This document shows positions 27,642 through 36,320 of a stretch of DNA of 64,000 bases, in pieces. The notes under the pieces are model-generated. The model was not told where the DNA came from, did not search any database, and was given only the letters and a program-made list of their open reading frames with translations. Each line of letters starts with the position of its first letter. The stretch's first letter is position 1. The stretch is taken from NCBI GenBank assembly GCA_963807085.1, contig CAWEBB010000022.1, positions 62,001 to 126,000 of the forward strand, in the 5' to 3' direction. The translations under genes were made by a program, and so were the position numbers. The stretch comes from JACKII01 sp963807085. Its GTDB lineage: Bacteria; Pseudomonadota; Alphaproteobacteria; Bin95.

Positions 27642-28745
27642 ATGCCCGCCCCTTACGTCTTTTCCGAGATTGCGGAATCCCTCGGCGCCGAAGTCCTGGG
27701 GGATGGTGCCTTGACCGTTGCGCGACTGGTGCATCCGCTAGAAGCGTCAAAGACGGACGATCTTGTTTTCATCATGGATCCGGCACTCGCATTGCGTCTA
27801 GGTGAAAGTCCCGTCCGCTGCGCCGTGCTGGCTGAAGGAATCGAACCGCCACCAGGGTCGCTGGATGCATGGTTTCACGTGAAACGTGCGCGCTTTGCGC
27901 TCGCCATTCTGATGGATCTTTTCGAGCGTATGCCGCACGCCCCGGCGGGCACCCACCCCACTGCCGTCGTCGAGGAAGGCGCGGAAATCGGCAACGGTGT
28001 TTCGATTGGTGCGCTCGCCTATGTCGGGCCCGGCGCCAAGATCGGCGATGGCACCATTCTAATGCCGCAGACTTATGTCGCCGCCGATGCGGTCATTGGC
28101 AGCCACTGCCTGCTCTATTCCGGCGTGCGCATCGGGGAGGAGGTAATTGTCGGCGAGCGGGTAATCATTCATTACAACGCAGCCATCGGCGCAGACGGTT
28201 TCTCCTTTGTTACCCCACAGATGGCCAGCCACGAAGCCGCCAAGACCGGTGGCAATTCGGTGACGGCGACGCTTGAAGGCATCTACCGCATCGCCTCGAT
28301 CGGCACCGTGCGCATCGGCGATGACGTGGAAATCGGCGCCTGCACCGCCATCGACCGCTCCAATATTGGTACCACCGTAATCGGCAGAGGCACGAAGATC
28401 GACAATCATTGCCAGATCGGCCATAATGTAAGGGTTGGTGAAAATTGCCTGGTCTCGGGCCAGGTGGGCTTGGCGGGCAGCGTCAGAATCGGCAACCGTG
28501 TGGTTCTCGCGGGCAAAGTGGGGGTTGGCGATCACGTCACAATCGGCGATGACGCTATTGTGGGTGGCGGAAGCGGCGTATGGAGAAATGTGGAGGCCAA
28601 ACAGGTCGTTGCAGGCTTCCCGGCGCTACCAAAGACAGCCGCTCTGCGCCGAGAAACCGACATTGCCCGGCTTCCCAGACTGTTACGGGATGTGGCAGCC
28701 TTAAAGAAACAGATTGCAGAAATGCGACATCGCTTCAAGGAATAG
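27642..28745 (+). CDS. lpxD: UDP-3-O-(3-hydroxyacyl)glucosamine N-acyltransferase
   Basis: A 367-residue LpxD-type enzyme that adds the second 3-hydroxyacyl chain in lipid A synthesis at the cytoplasmic membrane. The N-terminal uridine-binding domain covers about residues 1-105. A left-handed hexapeptide helix runs from about 110 to 320 (repeats such as IGNGVSIGALAYVG and IGDGTILMPQTYVA), with the expected catalytic His in NHCQIGHNVRVG. A C-terminal helix follows. Its position beside an ACP and a ketosynthase, not in the usual bamA-lpxD-fabZ-lpxA set, suggests it may be a second, dedicated copy. A parS-like palindrome lies inside the coding sequence. Confidence 0.88.
   Translation: MPAPYVFSEIAESLGAEVLGDGALTVARLVHPLEASKTDDLVFIMDPALALRLGESPVRCAVLAEGIEPPPGSLDAWFHVKRARFALAILMDLFERMPHAPAGTHPTAVVEEGAEIGNGVSIGALAYVGPGAKIGDGTILMPQTYVAADAVIGSHCLLYSGVRIGEEVIVGERVIIHYNAAIGADGFSFVTPQMASHEAAKTGGNSVTATLEGIYRIASIGTVRIGDDVEIGACTAIDRSNIGTTVIGRGTKIDNHCQIGHNVRVGENCLVSGQVGLAGSVRIGNRVVLAGKVGVGDHVTIGDDAIVGGGSGVWRNVEAKQVVAGFPALPKTAALRRETDIARLPRLLRDVAALKKQIAEMRHRFKE
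27871..27886. other. parS-like site inside lpxD
   Basis: The palindrome GTTTCACGTGAAAC (27872-27885) matches the core of the ParB-binding parS consensus. It is flanked by G on both sides rather than T and A, so 14 of 16 positions match. It encodes FHVK in lpxD. A perfect parS lies about 33 kb away at 60737. Confidence 0.75.
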
Positions 28746-28829
28746 GTATCGCAGCGTCTCGAAAATCTTGCTATAGGCGTTTGAAATAGACCCTAATCCG
28801 TCCGATAGGGTCACAAGCGAGGCGGAATA

Positions 28830-29078
28830 ATGGCGGAAGTACGCGAAAAAATCGTCCAAATCATTGCAGACGAGTGCGAGGTTGATCCGGACAAGATCGT
28901 CCCGGAAGCTACCCTCGACGAGCTCGGTATCTCATCGGTCGATCTGGTGCAGGTCATGTTCCAGGTCGAGGAAGAGTTCGACGTCTATCTGGCCGACGAG
29001 GAAGTGGGAGTCGACACCCAGAATGTCGGCCAGCTTCTGGACGCGGTCGAAAAGCTGATTCGGGCGAAAGCTGCCTAA
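28830..29078 (+). CDS. Acyl carrier protein
   Basis: An 82-residue acidic acyl carrier protein. The phosphopantetheine attachment site is ELGISSVDLVQVMF with Ser36; the normally preceding Asp is Ser35 here, which differs from housekeeping AcpP (DSLD). Helix III contains VDTQNVGQLLDAVEKL. It starts 84 nt after lpxD and is followed 12 nt later by a ketosynthase, so it is probably a specialised ACP for the acyl chain made by this set, as AcpXL is in Rhizobium. Confidence 0.9.
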   Translation: MAEVREKIVQIIADECEVDPDKIVPEATLDELGISSVDLVQVMFQVEEEFDVYLADEEVGVDTQNVGQLLDAVEKLIRAKAA

Positions 29079-29090
29079 GGCAAACCAATC

Positions 29091-30299
29091 ATGCATCGCG
29101 TTGTGATTACGGGGATCGGCTGCCTTTCCTCGCTAGGACTGACAGCCTCCGCGCATATCCGCGCGAGCCGGGAAGGCAAGTCCGGCGTGGCGGAAGTCAC
29201 TTCGGTCGATCCCCAACAGTTGTTGTCCAAAATGGTGGCCGAGTTGAAGGACTTCCTCCCGGAAAGCCACCTGGACAAGAAATTGCTCGGCATGGTGGAC
29301 CGCTTCTCGGTGCTGGCGATGGTCGCCGCACAGGAGGCCATTACCGATGCCGGAATTTCATTCGAGGGTGCGCTTGGCGAGCAGACCGCGGTTATCCTTG
29401 GTTCCGGCGTAGGCGGCATGAACACTGTCGATGAGAATTATCATCGTCTATATGCCGAGGGCGCAAAACGCCTGCATCCCTTCGTGATCCCCAAACTGAT
29501 GGCCAACGCGCCGGCCAGCCAGATCACCATGGTGCATGGCATCACCGGCCCGGCCTATTCTATCGCTTCGGCCTGCTCTTCGGCGAACCACGCCATGGGC
29601 AGCGCCTTCCATATGGTCCGCAATGGCCAGATGCGCGCGGCCGTCACCGGCGGCACCGAAAGCTGCATTACTTACGGCACGATGAAGGGTTGGGAGGCGC
29701 TGCGCGTTATGGCACCCAACTCCTGCCGCCCTTTCACCAAAGACCGGAAGGGCATGATCATTGGCGAAGGCGCCGGTATCATCGTGCTGGAGCGTCTGGA
29801 AGACGCTCAGGCCCGTGGTGCTCAAATCTATGGCGAGGTCGCCGGGTTTGGCATGTCCTCCGACGCGGGCGATCTGGTCGCGCCGTCGATGCGGGGCGCG
29901 GCCCAGGCCATTCGCGCCGCGCTGCACGATGCCGGCTTGAACGCCGAGGATATCGACTATATCAATGCCCATGGGACCGCGACTCCCGCCAACGACCCGA
30001 CAGAGACGGCTGCAATCAAAGTCGCACTGGGCGATCATGCCTACAAAATCGGCATTTCCTCGACCAAGGCGATGCACGGTCATGCGCTGGGCGCGGCGGG
30101 CGCGCTGGAGCTGATCGCCAGTCTTGGGGCGTTTGAGGGAATTGTGCCGCCAACGATCAATTTTACCGAAGCCGATCCCACCTGCGATCTGGACTATATC
30201 CCGAATATCGCACGGGAGAGTTCGGTCGAAGCGTTACTGTCGAACAGCTTCGCATTTGGTGGCATGAATGCGGTTCTGGCGCTCCGACGTTTCGGTTAA
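29091..30299 (+). CDS. Beta-ketoacyl-ACP synthase, FabF/NodE-like
   Basis: A 402-residue condensing enzyme that extends acyl chains by two carbons from malonyl-ACP. The active-site triad is complete: Cys162 in SIASACSSANHAMG, His in YINAHGTATPANDPTE and His in KAMHGHALGAAG. The C-terminal NSFAFGGMNAVL loop is typical of KAS II. Being next to its own ACP and an LpxD, it most likely makes an unusual or long acyl chain for lipid A rather than bulk fatty acids; this is inferred from context. A tRNA gene follows 27 nt after the stop. Confidence 0.92.
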   Translation: MHRVVITGIGCLSSLGLTASAHIRASREGKSGVAEVTSVDPQQLLSKMVAELKDFLPESHLDKKLLGMVDRFSVLAMVAAQEAITDAGISFEGALGEQTAVILGSGVGGMNTVDENYHRLYAEGAKRLHPFVIPKLMANAPASQITMVHGITGPAYSIASACSSANHAMGSAFHMVRNGQMRAAVTGGTESCITYGTMKGWEALRVMAPNSCRPFTKDRKGMIIGEGAGIIVLERLEDAQARGAQIYGEVAGFGMSSDAGDLVAPSMRGAAQAIRAALHDAGLNAEDIDYINAHGTATPANDPTETAAIKVALGDHAYKIGISSTKAMHGHALGAAGALELIASLGAFEGIVPPTINFTEADPTCDLDYIPNIARESSVEALLSNSFAFGGMNAVLALRRFG

Positions 30300-30326
30300 A
30301 CTCCACTCGCGTCCGCGAGGGCGTGT

Positions 30327-30402
30327 GGGCCTGTAGTTCAGCGGTCAGAACGCGCGGCTCATAACCGCGTTGTCGCAGGTTCAAATCCTGCCGGGCCCAC
30401 CA
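30327..30402 (+). tRNA. tRNA with CAU anticodon, probably tRNA-Ile2 (lysidine type)
   Basis: A full 76-nt cloverleaf with encoded CCA. The acceptor stem is GGGCCTG pairing with CGGGCCC (one G-U), the D arm GTTC/GAAC, the anticodon stem CGCGG/CCGCG with loop CTCATAA, and the T arm GCAGG-TTCAAAT-CCTGC. The anticodon CAT can mean elongator Met, initiator Met or Ile2. The GGGCC acceptor and overall sequence resemble alphaproteobacterial Ile2. A small CTCGCG/CGCGAG hairpin (30306-30319) separates it from the ketosynthase, and a T run follows. Confidence 0.9.
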
Positions 30403-30439
30403 TTTTTCCACCCGGCGCACGGGTCGGCTCAGCGAAGCT

Positions 30440-31390
30440 TTATCCCAAATAGTCCTGCAGGGCCTCCATCGTCGCATCGCGGGACTTTGTGTCATGAGCG
30501 GCGACCTGCACCCGCAAGTCCGTCGCGCCCGCCGCCGCATAGGCCGCCAGCCCGTCCAGCACCTCCTGCCAGCTCCCGATCAAATGCAGGTCGGACGGAT
30601 CGTCAAGACCCTCATGCACCGTAACCGCAGCGTACGAAGGAATGGACTGGTAGAAAGCGGAAATCTGGCGGGCCAATGCCTTGGCGCCTTCACGATCCTC
30701 CGTAACACAGATCCGTACCAGCGCCAGCACACGCGGCTCATCGGGCCTGCCGCCCGCACGCTCCGCGCCCTCCCGCAGATGGGGCAGGATGTAAGAGGAA
30801 ATGGTGCGCGGACCGCATTGGCCGAGCGTCGTGCCCTGCAGCCTGCCGCCAGCGAACCGCAGCATGCGCGGCCCGAGCGCGGCCAGCAGGATCGGGGTCG
30901 GCGGCGCCTCGATCTGCAACTGAGTGTGGGCGGTGATCTGCTCGCCGTCGACATCCGCCTGCTCCCCGGCCAGCAGCGGCTCCAACGCGTCGATGAACTC
31001 TCGCGTATACGAAAAAGGCTTGTTCCAGGAAATGCCCAACACGCCCTCCGCATGGCGCCTGGCGGCCGCGCCCACCCCGAGGGTAAAGCGGCCGCCCAGC
31101 GCGTTCTGAGCGGTGCGGACGATTTGGGCCAAGCCCACCGGATGCCGCCCGTAAAGGGGAACGACCGAAGTGCCCATTTCTTTCAGGCCCGGGAACTCGT
31201 TGCCGATGCAGGCGAGCGCTACGACGGGATCGACGCCCATGGCGTGGGAGATCCAAAAACTGTCGAAGCCCGACCCTTCCGCATAGCGGGCGGCGCTGCG
31301 GGCCTGGTCCAGCGATGCCAGATCGGTTCCGCCCGCATAGCCCCAACCCATCGCCAAACCGGTCACTACCCATCGTTCCCAATCCTTCAT
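30440..31390 (-). CDS. LLM-class flavin/F420-dependent oxidoreductase
   Basis: A luciferase-like monooxygenase-fold protein of about 316 residues. Typical segments are LDQARSAARYAEGSGFDSFWISHAMGVDPVVALACIG, GTSVVPLYGRHPVGLAQIVRTAQNALGGRFTLGVG and PILLAALGPRMLRFAGGRLQG. Members use FMN or F420 to oxidise alcohols or degrade organics; the wording resembles F420-type members, but cofactor choice cannot be decided from sequence alone. The start is uncertain: ATG 31390 is shown, and an upstream start at 31417 adds nine residues. Confidence 0.82.
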   Translation of the reverse strand: MKDWERWVVTGLAMGWGYAGGTDLASLDQARSAARYAEGSGFDSFWISHAMGVDPVVALACIGNEFPGLKEMGTSVVPLYGRHPVGLAQIVRTAQNALGGRFTLGVGAAARRHAEGVLGISWNKPFSYTREFIDALEPLLAGEQADVDGEQITAHTQLQIEAPPTPILLAALGPRMLRFAGGRLQGTTLGQCGPRTISSYILPHLREGAERAGGRPDEPRVLALVRICVTEDREGAKALARQISAFYQSIPSYAAVTVHEGLDDPSDLHLIGSWQEVLDGLAAYAAAGATDLRVQVAAHDTKSRDATMEALQDYLG

Positions 31391-31478
31391 CTCACGTTCC
31401 GTTGCGGCCAGTCCCAAAGGCCCAACGCCGGGCAGGTGCCGCCACGATGAAGCCTAGCACAGTGCGCGCACCGAAAGG

Positions 31479-32138
31479 CTATACACTCACCGGGTGAACG
31501 CGCGACGGCCCCATCAGCAGAGCAAGCGGCGTGTTTCGGAAAACACGGCGGATATCGGGATCGCGCGCGTCTAGGCCACCGGCGAGCGCCCCGAAGGCCG
31601 GCATCACCAATTGGTTGCCGTCGGTAACAAAACAGCGCCCGCCGATCGAACGACCCCTGGTGCTGACCCGGATTTTGGGGTGCAGATGGCCCGCCACCTC
31701 GCCACGTTGCCCACGCGTCGGTTCATGACGAAAAACCAAAGCGCCCTCGCGCCATTCGTCCCGGACAAGCCCGGAGAAGCGCGCGGCAGGCGAGGGATCA
31801 TGGTTGCCTTCAAGCCACACCCAGTCACAGCCCCGGGTCAACTCGTGCAGACCCTTGAACGCCGCCGGTTCCAATCGCTCTTCGGCCTGATGATCGTGAA
31901 AGCTGTCGCCCATCGCGATAACCCGCGCCGGCGACAAGGCATCGACCAGGGCCGCCAGCCGGGTAAGCGTCGCAATACTGTCGTAGGGTGGCAGGAACAC
32001 GCCGGAGCGCGCGAACGATGACCCCTTTTCCAGGTGCAGGTCGGCGACCGCCAACAGGCGGCGTTCCGCCCACCAGAGCACGCCCGCCGGATGCGCCTCC
32101 ACCTCCGCGCCGTTCAGGCGGAAGCGATAGCTACCCAT
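31479..32138 (-). CDS. pdeM: Ligase-associated DNA-damage-response endonuclease PdeM-like
   Basis: A 219-residue calcineurin-like metallophosphoesterase. The metal-binding motifs come in order: ADLHLEKG, MGDSFHD, EGNHD and AGHLHPK, with the family's GGRCFVTDGNQLVMPAFG near the end. Such proteins are usually encoded beside an ATP-dependent ligase, a DEXH helicase (Lhr-like) and an exonuclease; none of these is in the window. ATG 32138 overlaps the stop of the RNA methyltransferase gene by 8 nt, so the two are coupled. Confidence 0.85.
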   Translation of the reverse strand: MGSYRFRLNGAEVEAHPAGVLWWAERRLLAVADLHLEKGSSFARSGVFLPPYDSIATLTRLAALVDALSPARVIAMGDSFHDHQAEERLEPAAFKGLHELTRGCDWVWLEGNHDPSPAARFSGLVRDEWREGALVFRHEPTRGQRGEVAGHLHPKIRVSTRGRSIGGRCFVTDGNQLVMPAFGALAGGLDARDPDIRRVFRNTPLALLMGPSRVHPVSV

Positions 32139-33417
32139 CCTTGCGAGCGAGCACCGCCCCAAAAAATCCATCGGTATTGTGGCGGGCGGGCGACAATTTC
32201 AAAAATTGCTCGCAGCCCTCGAACTCCCGCTCCAGCACGTCGCGAACCGGCAACACTAAGAATTCCGGGTGTTCGTCAACGAATTTCGCGATCCGGTCCT
32301 CGTTTTCCAGGTTCAGGAGCGAGCAGGTGCCGTAGATCAACCGGCCGCCCGGCTTCACGATACTGGCCGCGCGATGCAACAGTCGGTCCTGCAGATCGGT
32401 CAGCTCTTCCAGATCAATGCCGCCCCGGCCCCAGCGGGCATCGGGATTGCGGCGCCACGTGCCCGTGCCGGAGCACGGCGCATCCACCAGCACCCGGTCG
32501 AATTCGTCCGTGTGCCGCTTGAACCACCGGTCGCGCGTACCTTCGACGACCCGGCAACGAGTGTTCTGAATCCCGGCCCGGCGGAGGCGCTCGCGGGCTC
32601 GTTCCACCTTGTTTTCGTGAATATCGAGAGCGTTCAGGCGGCCACGGTTCTCCATCTGCGCGGCAATCGCCAGGGTCTTGCCCCCCGCGCCGGCGCACAT
32701 ATCGACCACATGCATGCCGGGCCGAGCGTCCACGGCCGCCGCCAGCAATTGCGAACCTTCGTCCTGCACTTCCACCATCCCGTCGCGGAAGGCCCGAACC
32801 TGGCCCAACGGTTTGCGCTGCCAAAGCCGCAGTCCCAATGGCGAATGCGGCGTCGGTTCGGTCGTCAGCCCTTCCTCCGCCAGGGCGGCAACGGCGGCGC
32901 TTCGGTCCGCAAGCAGTGTGTTTACCCGCAAGTCCATGGGGGCGCCGCGCAGCATGGCGCTCAGCTCCGGCTCGATCCTATCGCCGAGGGAGTCCTGCAA
33001 AGGTGCAGCCGCCCACTCCGGCACTTCCAAAAGGACCGTGCGCGGCATCTCTTTGGGCTCCAGCCCGTGCAGTTCTATGGCTTCAACCAGCCGCTCTTCA
33101 CGGGGATTCAACGGAGCCGGTCCGAACCTGACGCCGGAAAAAACGGCGCGGGTTGTATCGGGCATGTAGGCCGCGACATCCGCGACAACCCAGCCGCGGG
33201 CGTTCTCCGGCAGTTTCGCGGTCCTCAACCACCAGTCATAACGCGAACGGTGCCGCAGAACGCGAAACACCTGATCGGCCACCGCGTGCCGGTCTTTCGA
33301 GCCCATATAACGGCGCTTGCGCATACAGTCGCTGACAATGCGGTCCGCCGGCCGCTGGCTGCCGATCACCAACTCGAGGATCTCAATGGCACAGGCCACT
33401 CTCGCTGCGGGAGTCAT
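32131..33417 (-). CDS. RsmB/NOP-family RNA (cytosine-5) methyltransferase
   Basis: A 428-residue SAM-dependent RNA m5C methyltransferase of the RsmB/NOP2 group. SAM motif I is VVDMCAGAGGKTLAIA. The two catalytic cysteines are in DAPCSGTGTWRRNPD and YGTCSLLNLEN. The N-terminal region is a short RsmB-like helical domain rather than a full NusB domain. The target is probably 16S rRNA, but other family members modify tRNA or 23S. It is the middle of a minus-strand set with smr upstream and pdeM downstream. Confidence 0.88.
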   Translation of the reverse strand: MTPAARVACAIEILELVIGSQRPADRIVSDCMRKRRYMGSKDRHAVADQVFRVLRHRSRYDWWLRTAKLPENARGWVVADVAAYMPDTTRAVFSGVRFGPAPLNPREERLVEAIELHGLEPKEMPRTVLLEVPEWAAAPLQDSLGDRIEPELSAMLRGAPMDLRVNTLLADRSAAVAALAEEGLTTEPTPHSPLGLRLWQRKPLGQVRAFRDGMVEVQDEGSQLLAAAVDARPGMHVVDMCAGAGGKTLAIAAQMENRGRLNALDIHENKVERARERLRRAGIQNTRCRVVEGTRDRWFKRHTDEFDRVLVDAPCSGTGTWRRNPDARWGRGGIDLEELTDLQDRLLHRAASIVKPGGRLIYGTCSLLNLENEDRIAKFVDEHPEFLVLPVRDVLEREFEGCEQFLKLSPARHNTDGFFGAVLARKDG

Positions 33418-33458
33418 GAGGCCGTCGAATGCTCCTTATCATTGCCGACGCCCAGCTA

Positions 33459-34055
33459 TCAGGTGTTCTGCCGGCGATTCCGGCGGAGCATGACGTAAAG
33501 CGCCCCTGAGCCACCGTGCCGCCGATGAGCGTCCCTAACCGCTGCTACATGCTCCACAAAGGGGGAAGATTCAAGCCATCGCGGCACGCTCTGCCGCAAC
33601 ACGCCCACCGCTTCCTCCGGCCCGCGCGCTTCCGGGTTCCATCCTTTCCCCGTGACAACCAAAACCAAACGCCGGTTATTTGCCCGGCTCGCGGAAATGA
33701 AACGTAAAAGAGCTGTATATGCCTGTTTTTGCGTCATCCCATGCAGATCTATCCGCCCCTCGAGCGGAAGCTGCCCCCGCTGGAGTCGCTGCGAAGTGCG
33801 GCGATCCAACGCAGGGTGAGAGCCTGGCTTTCGGTTCGGCTGAGAAGGCTTTATCCGGGTCTCCACCGGAGGTTCGGGCCTCGCCTCGGAATATGCGCTA
33901 TGAGCCGACCTTGCGCCGTTCAGCCTGTCCTGCGCGGGCACGGGCTCCGGCCCGGGCATGGCGCGGCCCTTCAGGGGTTCCACCCGCGCGACCACCCTGC
34001 GCCAAAGCTCCGCCTCGCTTTGGCTCAGATTGCGGTTTCGGCTTCTATTCCTCAT
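33459..34055 (-). CDS. Smr/MutS2-type domain protein
   Basis: A 198-residue protein with a basic, Pro-rich, likely disordered N-terminal half and a C-terminal Smr domain. Domain marks are GRIDLHGMTQKQAYTALLRFI, VVTGKG and a variant of the closing GAGYVLLRR (GSGALYVMLRR). Smr domains nick or bind nucleic acids; stand-alone bacterial members are poorly characterised. The gene start overlaps the end of the upstream membrane-protein gene by 11 nt. Confidence 0.88.
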   Translation of the reverse strand: MRNRSRNRNLSQSEAELWRRVVARVEPLKGRAMPGPEPVPAQDRLNGARSAHSAYSEARPEPPVETRIKPSQPNRKPGSHPALDRRTSQRLQRGQLPLEGRIDLHGMTQKQAYTALLRFISASRANNRRLVLVVTGKGWNPEARGPEEAVGVLRQSVPRWLESSPFVEHVAAVRDAHRRHGGSGALYVMLRRNRRQNT

Positions 34056-34488
34056 AGGCTACCGCTGCCGGCAGACCGCGGGCGAACGGCCGCCAGTCCT
34101 CCTGTGGGCCCGCAACCTCCCGCGTCTGCCCCTTCCGGCGGATGGTGACGCCACCATAGGCCCATGCGGCCTGCCAGCCGGAAATGCCGCCGAGCGCCAT
34201 CTCCAGCGTCCGCCGGCGAAGCCGGCTCATCAGCCAGACATTCAGCGTGGTCAGAGAGAAGATCACGCCGCTCGCCAGGATTGCCAGGCCCCAAATCCAG
34301 CCGCCAAGCATCCAGGCGGACAGCGTGCAGCACAAAGTGGCCAAAACAGGCAGCGCATTGTCTCTCCGGTCGAAGGTTGGCGACCCGGGCCGGTTGAAAT
34401 GGCGCAGATCCACGCCGATTTCGATCTTTTCTTCCCGATGCGCGTACCAGACGCGTTTGAACAATTCGATCTCGTCAGCGTCGCTCAC
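34045..34488 (-). CDS. Small two-helix membrane protein, unknown
   Basis: A 147-residue protein I do not recognise. It has a charged N-terminal 45 residues, two closely spaced transmembrane helices (about LPVLATLCCTLSAWMLGGWIWG and LAILASGVIFSLTTLNVWLM) and a basic C-terminal tail. It overlaps smr by 11 nt at its end, which supports it being a real, coupled gene. The topology suggests an inner-membrane hairpin with both ends in the cytoplasm. Confidence 0.65.
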   Translation of the reverse strand: MSDADEIELFKRVWYAHREEKIEIGVDLRHFNRPGSPTFDRRDNALPVLATLCCTLSAWMLGGWIWGLAILASGVIFSLTTLNVWLMSRLRRRTLEMALGGISGWQAAWAYGGVTIRRKGQTREVAGPQEDWRPFARGLPAAVAYEE

Positions 34489-34538
34489 AAGCGCGGCCCG
34501 CCGTTTCGCAGTATGGGTTGTCCCGCCGGCAGCGCCGT

Positions 34539-35168
34539 TCAGGTAATCGGAATGTCCGAGACGTTGGCCCGGAAGGCCGGGCGCTCCAGCAGCCGGTCGT
34601 ACCAGGCGCGCAGGTGCGGCATGTCATCGGGACGGCCCGGGATATCCATGCCGAACCAACGATGTACCATCCCGCACAGCGGAATGTCGCCCATGGTAAG
34701 GCGGTCGGACGCCACGAACTTGCGATCGGCGAGCCGCGCGTCCAGCATGCGGAACGCCGCCGTCGACCCCTTGATCCCGGACGCGATCAAGGCCGGGTCC
34801 TGCTTGTCCGCCGGCGTGCGGATCAACTGCCAGAACACGTCGCGCATGGCATTGCCGAGCACGGTCTGCTGCCAGTCCATCCAGCGGTCGGCGTCCGCCC
34901 GTACCGCCAGGTCCTCCGGCCAGAGCCCGCCGGCGTCGTGTTTCGCCGTCAGATAGCGCACGATGGCATTGGATTCCCACAGAATCAGGTCGCCGTCGAT
35001 GATTGTCGGCACACGCCCATTCGGGTTCATGGCCAGATAGTCCCGCGTGTCATTGCCGCCGAACTCGCCGCCCACGTCGCTGCGGTCGATCGGCAGATCC
35101 ATTTCCGCGCAGGCCCAGGTCACCTTCATGACATTGCTGGAATTCGCCCGGCCCAATACCTTCAGCAT
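34539..35168 (-). CDS. Glutathione S-transferase family protein
   Basis: A 209-residue GST. The thioredoxin-like N-terminal domain has LKVLGRANSSNVMKVTWACAEMDL, the cis-Pro segment NGRVPTIIDGD and the glutathione-binding WESNAIVRYL (ESxAI). The helical C-terminal domain has LTMGDIPLCGMVHRW with the N-capping box Asp. ATG 35168 has a GGGAGAC site. An upstream open frame is not part of it; that DNA codes for mltA in another frame. Confidence 0.9.
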   Translation of the reverse strand: MLKVLGRANSSNVMKVTWACAEMDLPIDRSDVGGEFGGNDTRDYLAMNPNGRVPTIIDGDLILWESNAIVRYLTAKHDAGGLWPEDLAVRADADRWMDWQQTVLGNAMRDVFWQLIRTPADKQDPALIASGIKGSTAAFRMLDARLADRKFVASDRLTMGDIPLCGMVHRWFGMDIPGRPDDMPHLRAWYDRLLERPAFRANVSDIPIT

Positions 35169-35209
35169 CGCCTGGTCTCCCTTTCGATTTCCGTTAAGCC
35201 GGTACGCGC

Positions 35210-36301
35210 TTATCTCGTCACTGTAGCGCGCGGCAGCAGCAAGTATATCCGGCCCGACGCATTCATGCGACCCGCCAACTCGCCTGCCGCCGCACCGGTT
35301 CCCCAGAAAAAGTCGGCCCGCGCCGGCCCCCGAATAGCCTTCCCCGTGTCCTGTGTCACCGTCAAGCGTTGCAGCTCTTGCCCATTGCCATCGGGATGAG
35401 GCTTCACGTCCAGCCAAACCGGCAGGCCGTAGGGCAAATGGGCCGGATCGACCGCGAGACTGCGCTCCGCCGTCAGCGCCGCGCCCGAAGCTCCTCTCGG
35501 GCCCTCCCCGGTTGAGACCGCAAAAAAGATATAGCGCGGGTTCTGCTGCATCAATTCCGTTGCCTCGCGCGGATGGGCGCGCAGCCACGCCTTGATGCTC
35601 TGCATCGATAGCCGCTCGCGAGGGATGGCACCCGCGGCAATCAAATCCGAGCCGATTGCGTGATACGGATGCCCATTGCTGCCTGCGTAGGCGAGCCGCA
35701 GCGACTTTCTCCCCGACAGAGACAGCAGCCCTGACCCCTGGATATGCAGGAAAAAAACATCGACGGGATCGGCCCAGGCAATTTCCAGGCCCCGGCCGTC
35801 CAGAGCCCCGCCGGCAATCTCTGCGCGGGACCAGTGCTGTTTGGTGTGGGATACACCATCGAGCGATCCCTCTGCCAGTTCGGTCGGCAACCGGTAGATC
35901 GGCTCTGTATAGGGCGGTACCGGCCGAAGCAGGCCGGCGAGAACCGGCTCGAAATAGCCAGTAACCAGCGCTTCTTGCGGGATCGCGGCGACCTCGAACC
36001 GCTGCTCCAACCACCGGCGCAACTTTGCGGCCTCACCCGGCGGCCGCGCCTCGCAGGCTGCCTTCCACCTTCTGCCTCGGGCCGCCTTCCAGGGTACGAG
36101 GGGCGGTGGTGCCGCAGTCTGCCACGGCCTCCCTCTGCACGACTGCCGCCATGCGTCCCGCCAGCGTTCCAGGCGGTCCGATGACCAGCCGGGCAACTCT
36201 TTTACGGAAATGGTCTCTATGGCCGCGGCGACCGCGCCAAGCTGTGGGAAAAAGGCGGTGATTGCAAAGACCACAGCCCAAACCGCGGTCCGCACCGACA
36301 C
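35210..36301 (-). CDS. mltA: Membrane-bound lytic murein transglycosylase A
   Basis: A lytic transglycosylase of about 363 residues that cleaves peptidoglycan with 1,6-anhydro product formation. Key segments are LVTGYFEPVLAG, YRLPTELAEG, DVFFLHIQGSGLLSL and the 3D domain, where VTQDTGKAIRGPARADFFWG carries the catalytic Asp. Starting at GTG 36301 gives a good export signal, VSVRTAVWAVVFAITAFFPQLGAVAA. GTG 36295 and an upstream ATG at 36415 are alternatives, the latter running into the Tim44-like gene. No lipobox Cys is clear. Confidence 0.88.
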   Translation of the reverse strand: MSVRTAVWAVVFAITAFFPQLGAVAAAIETISVKELPGWSSDRLERWRDAWRQSCRGRPWQTAAPPPLVPWKAARGRRWKAACEARPPGEAAKLRRWLEQRFEVAAIPQEALVTGYFEPVLAGLLRPVPPYTEPIYRLPTELAEGSLDGVSHTKQHWSRAEIAGGALDGRGLEIAWADPVDVFFLHIQGSGLLSLSGRKSLRLAYAGSNGHPYHAIGSDLIAAGAIPRERLSMQSIKAWLRAHPREATELMQQNPRYIFFAVSTGEGPRGASGAALTAERSLAVDPAHLPYGLPVWLDVKPHPDGNGQELQRLTVTQDTGKAIRGPARADFFWGTGAAAGELAGRMNASGRIYLLLPRATVTR

Positions 36302-36320
36302 CTCGCACGATCGACGGGCT

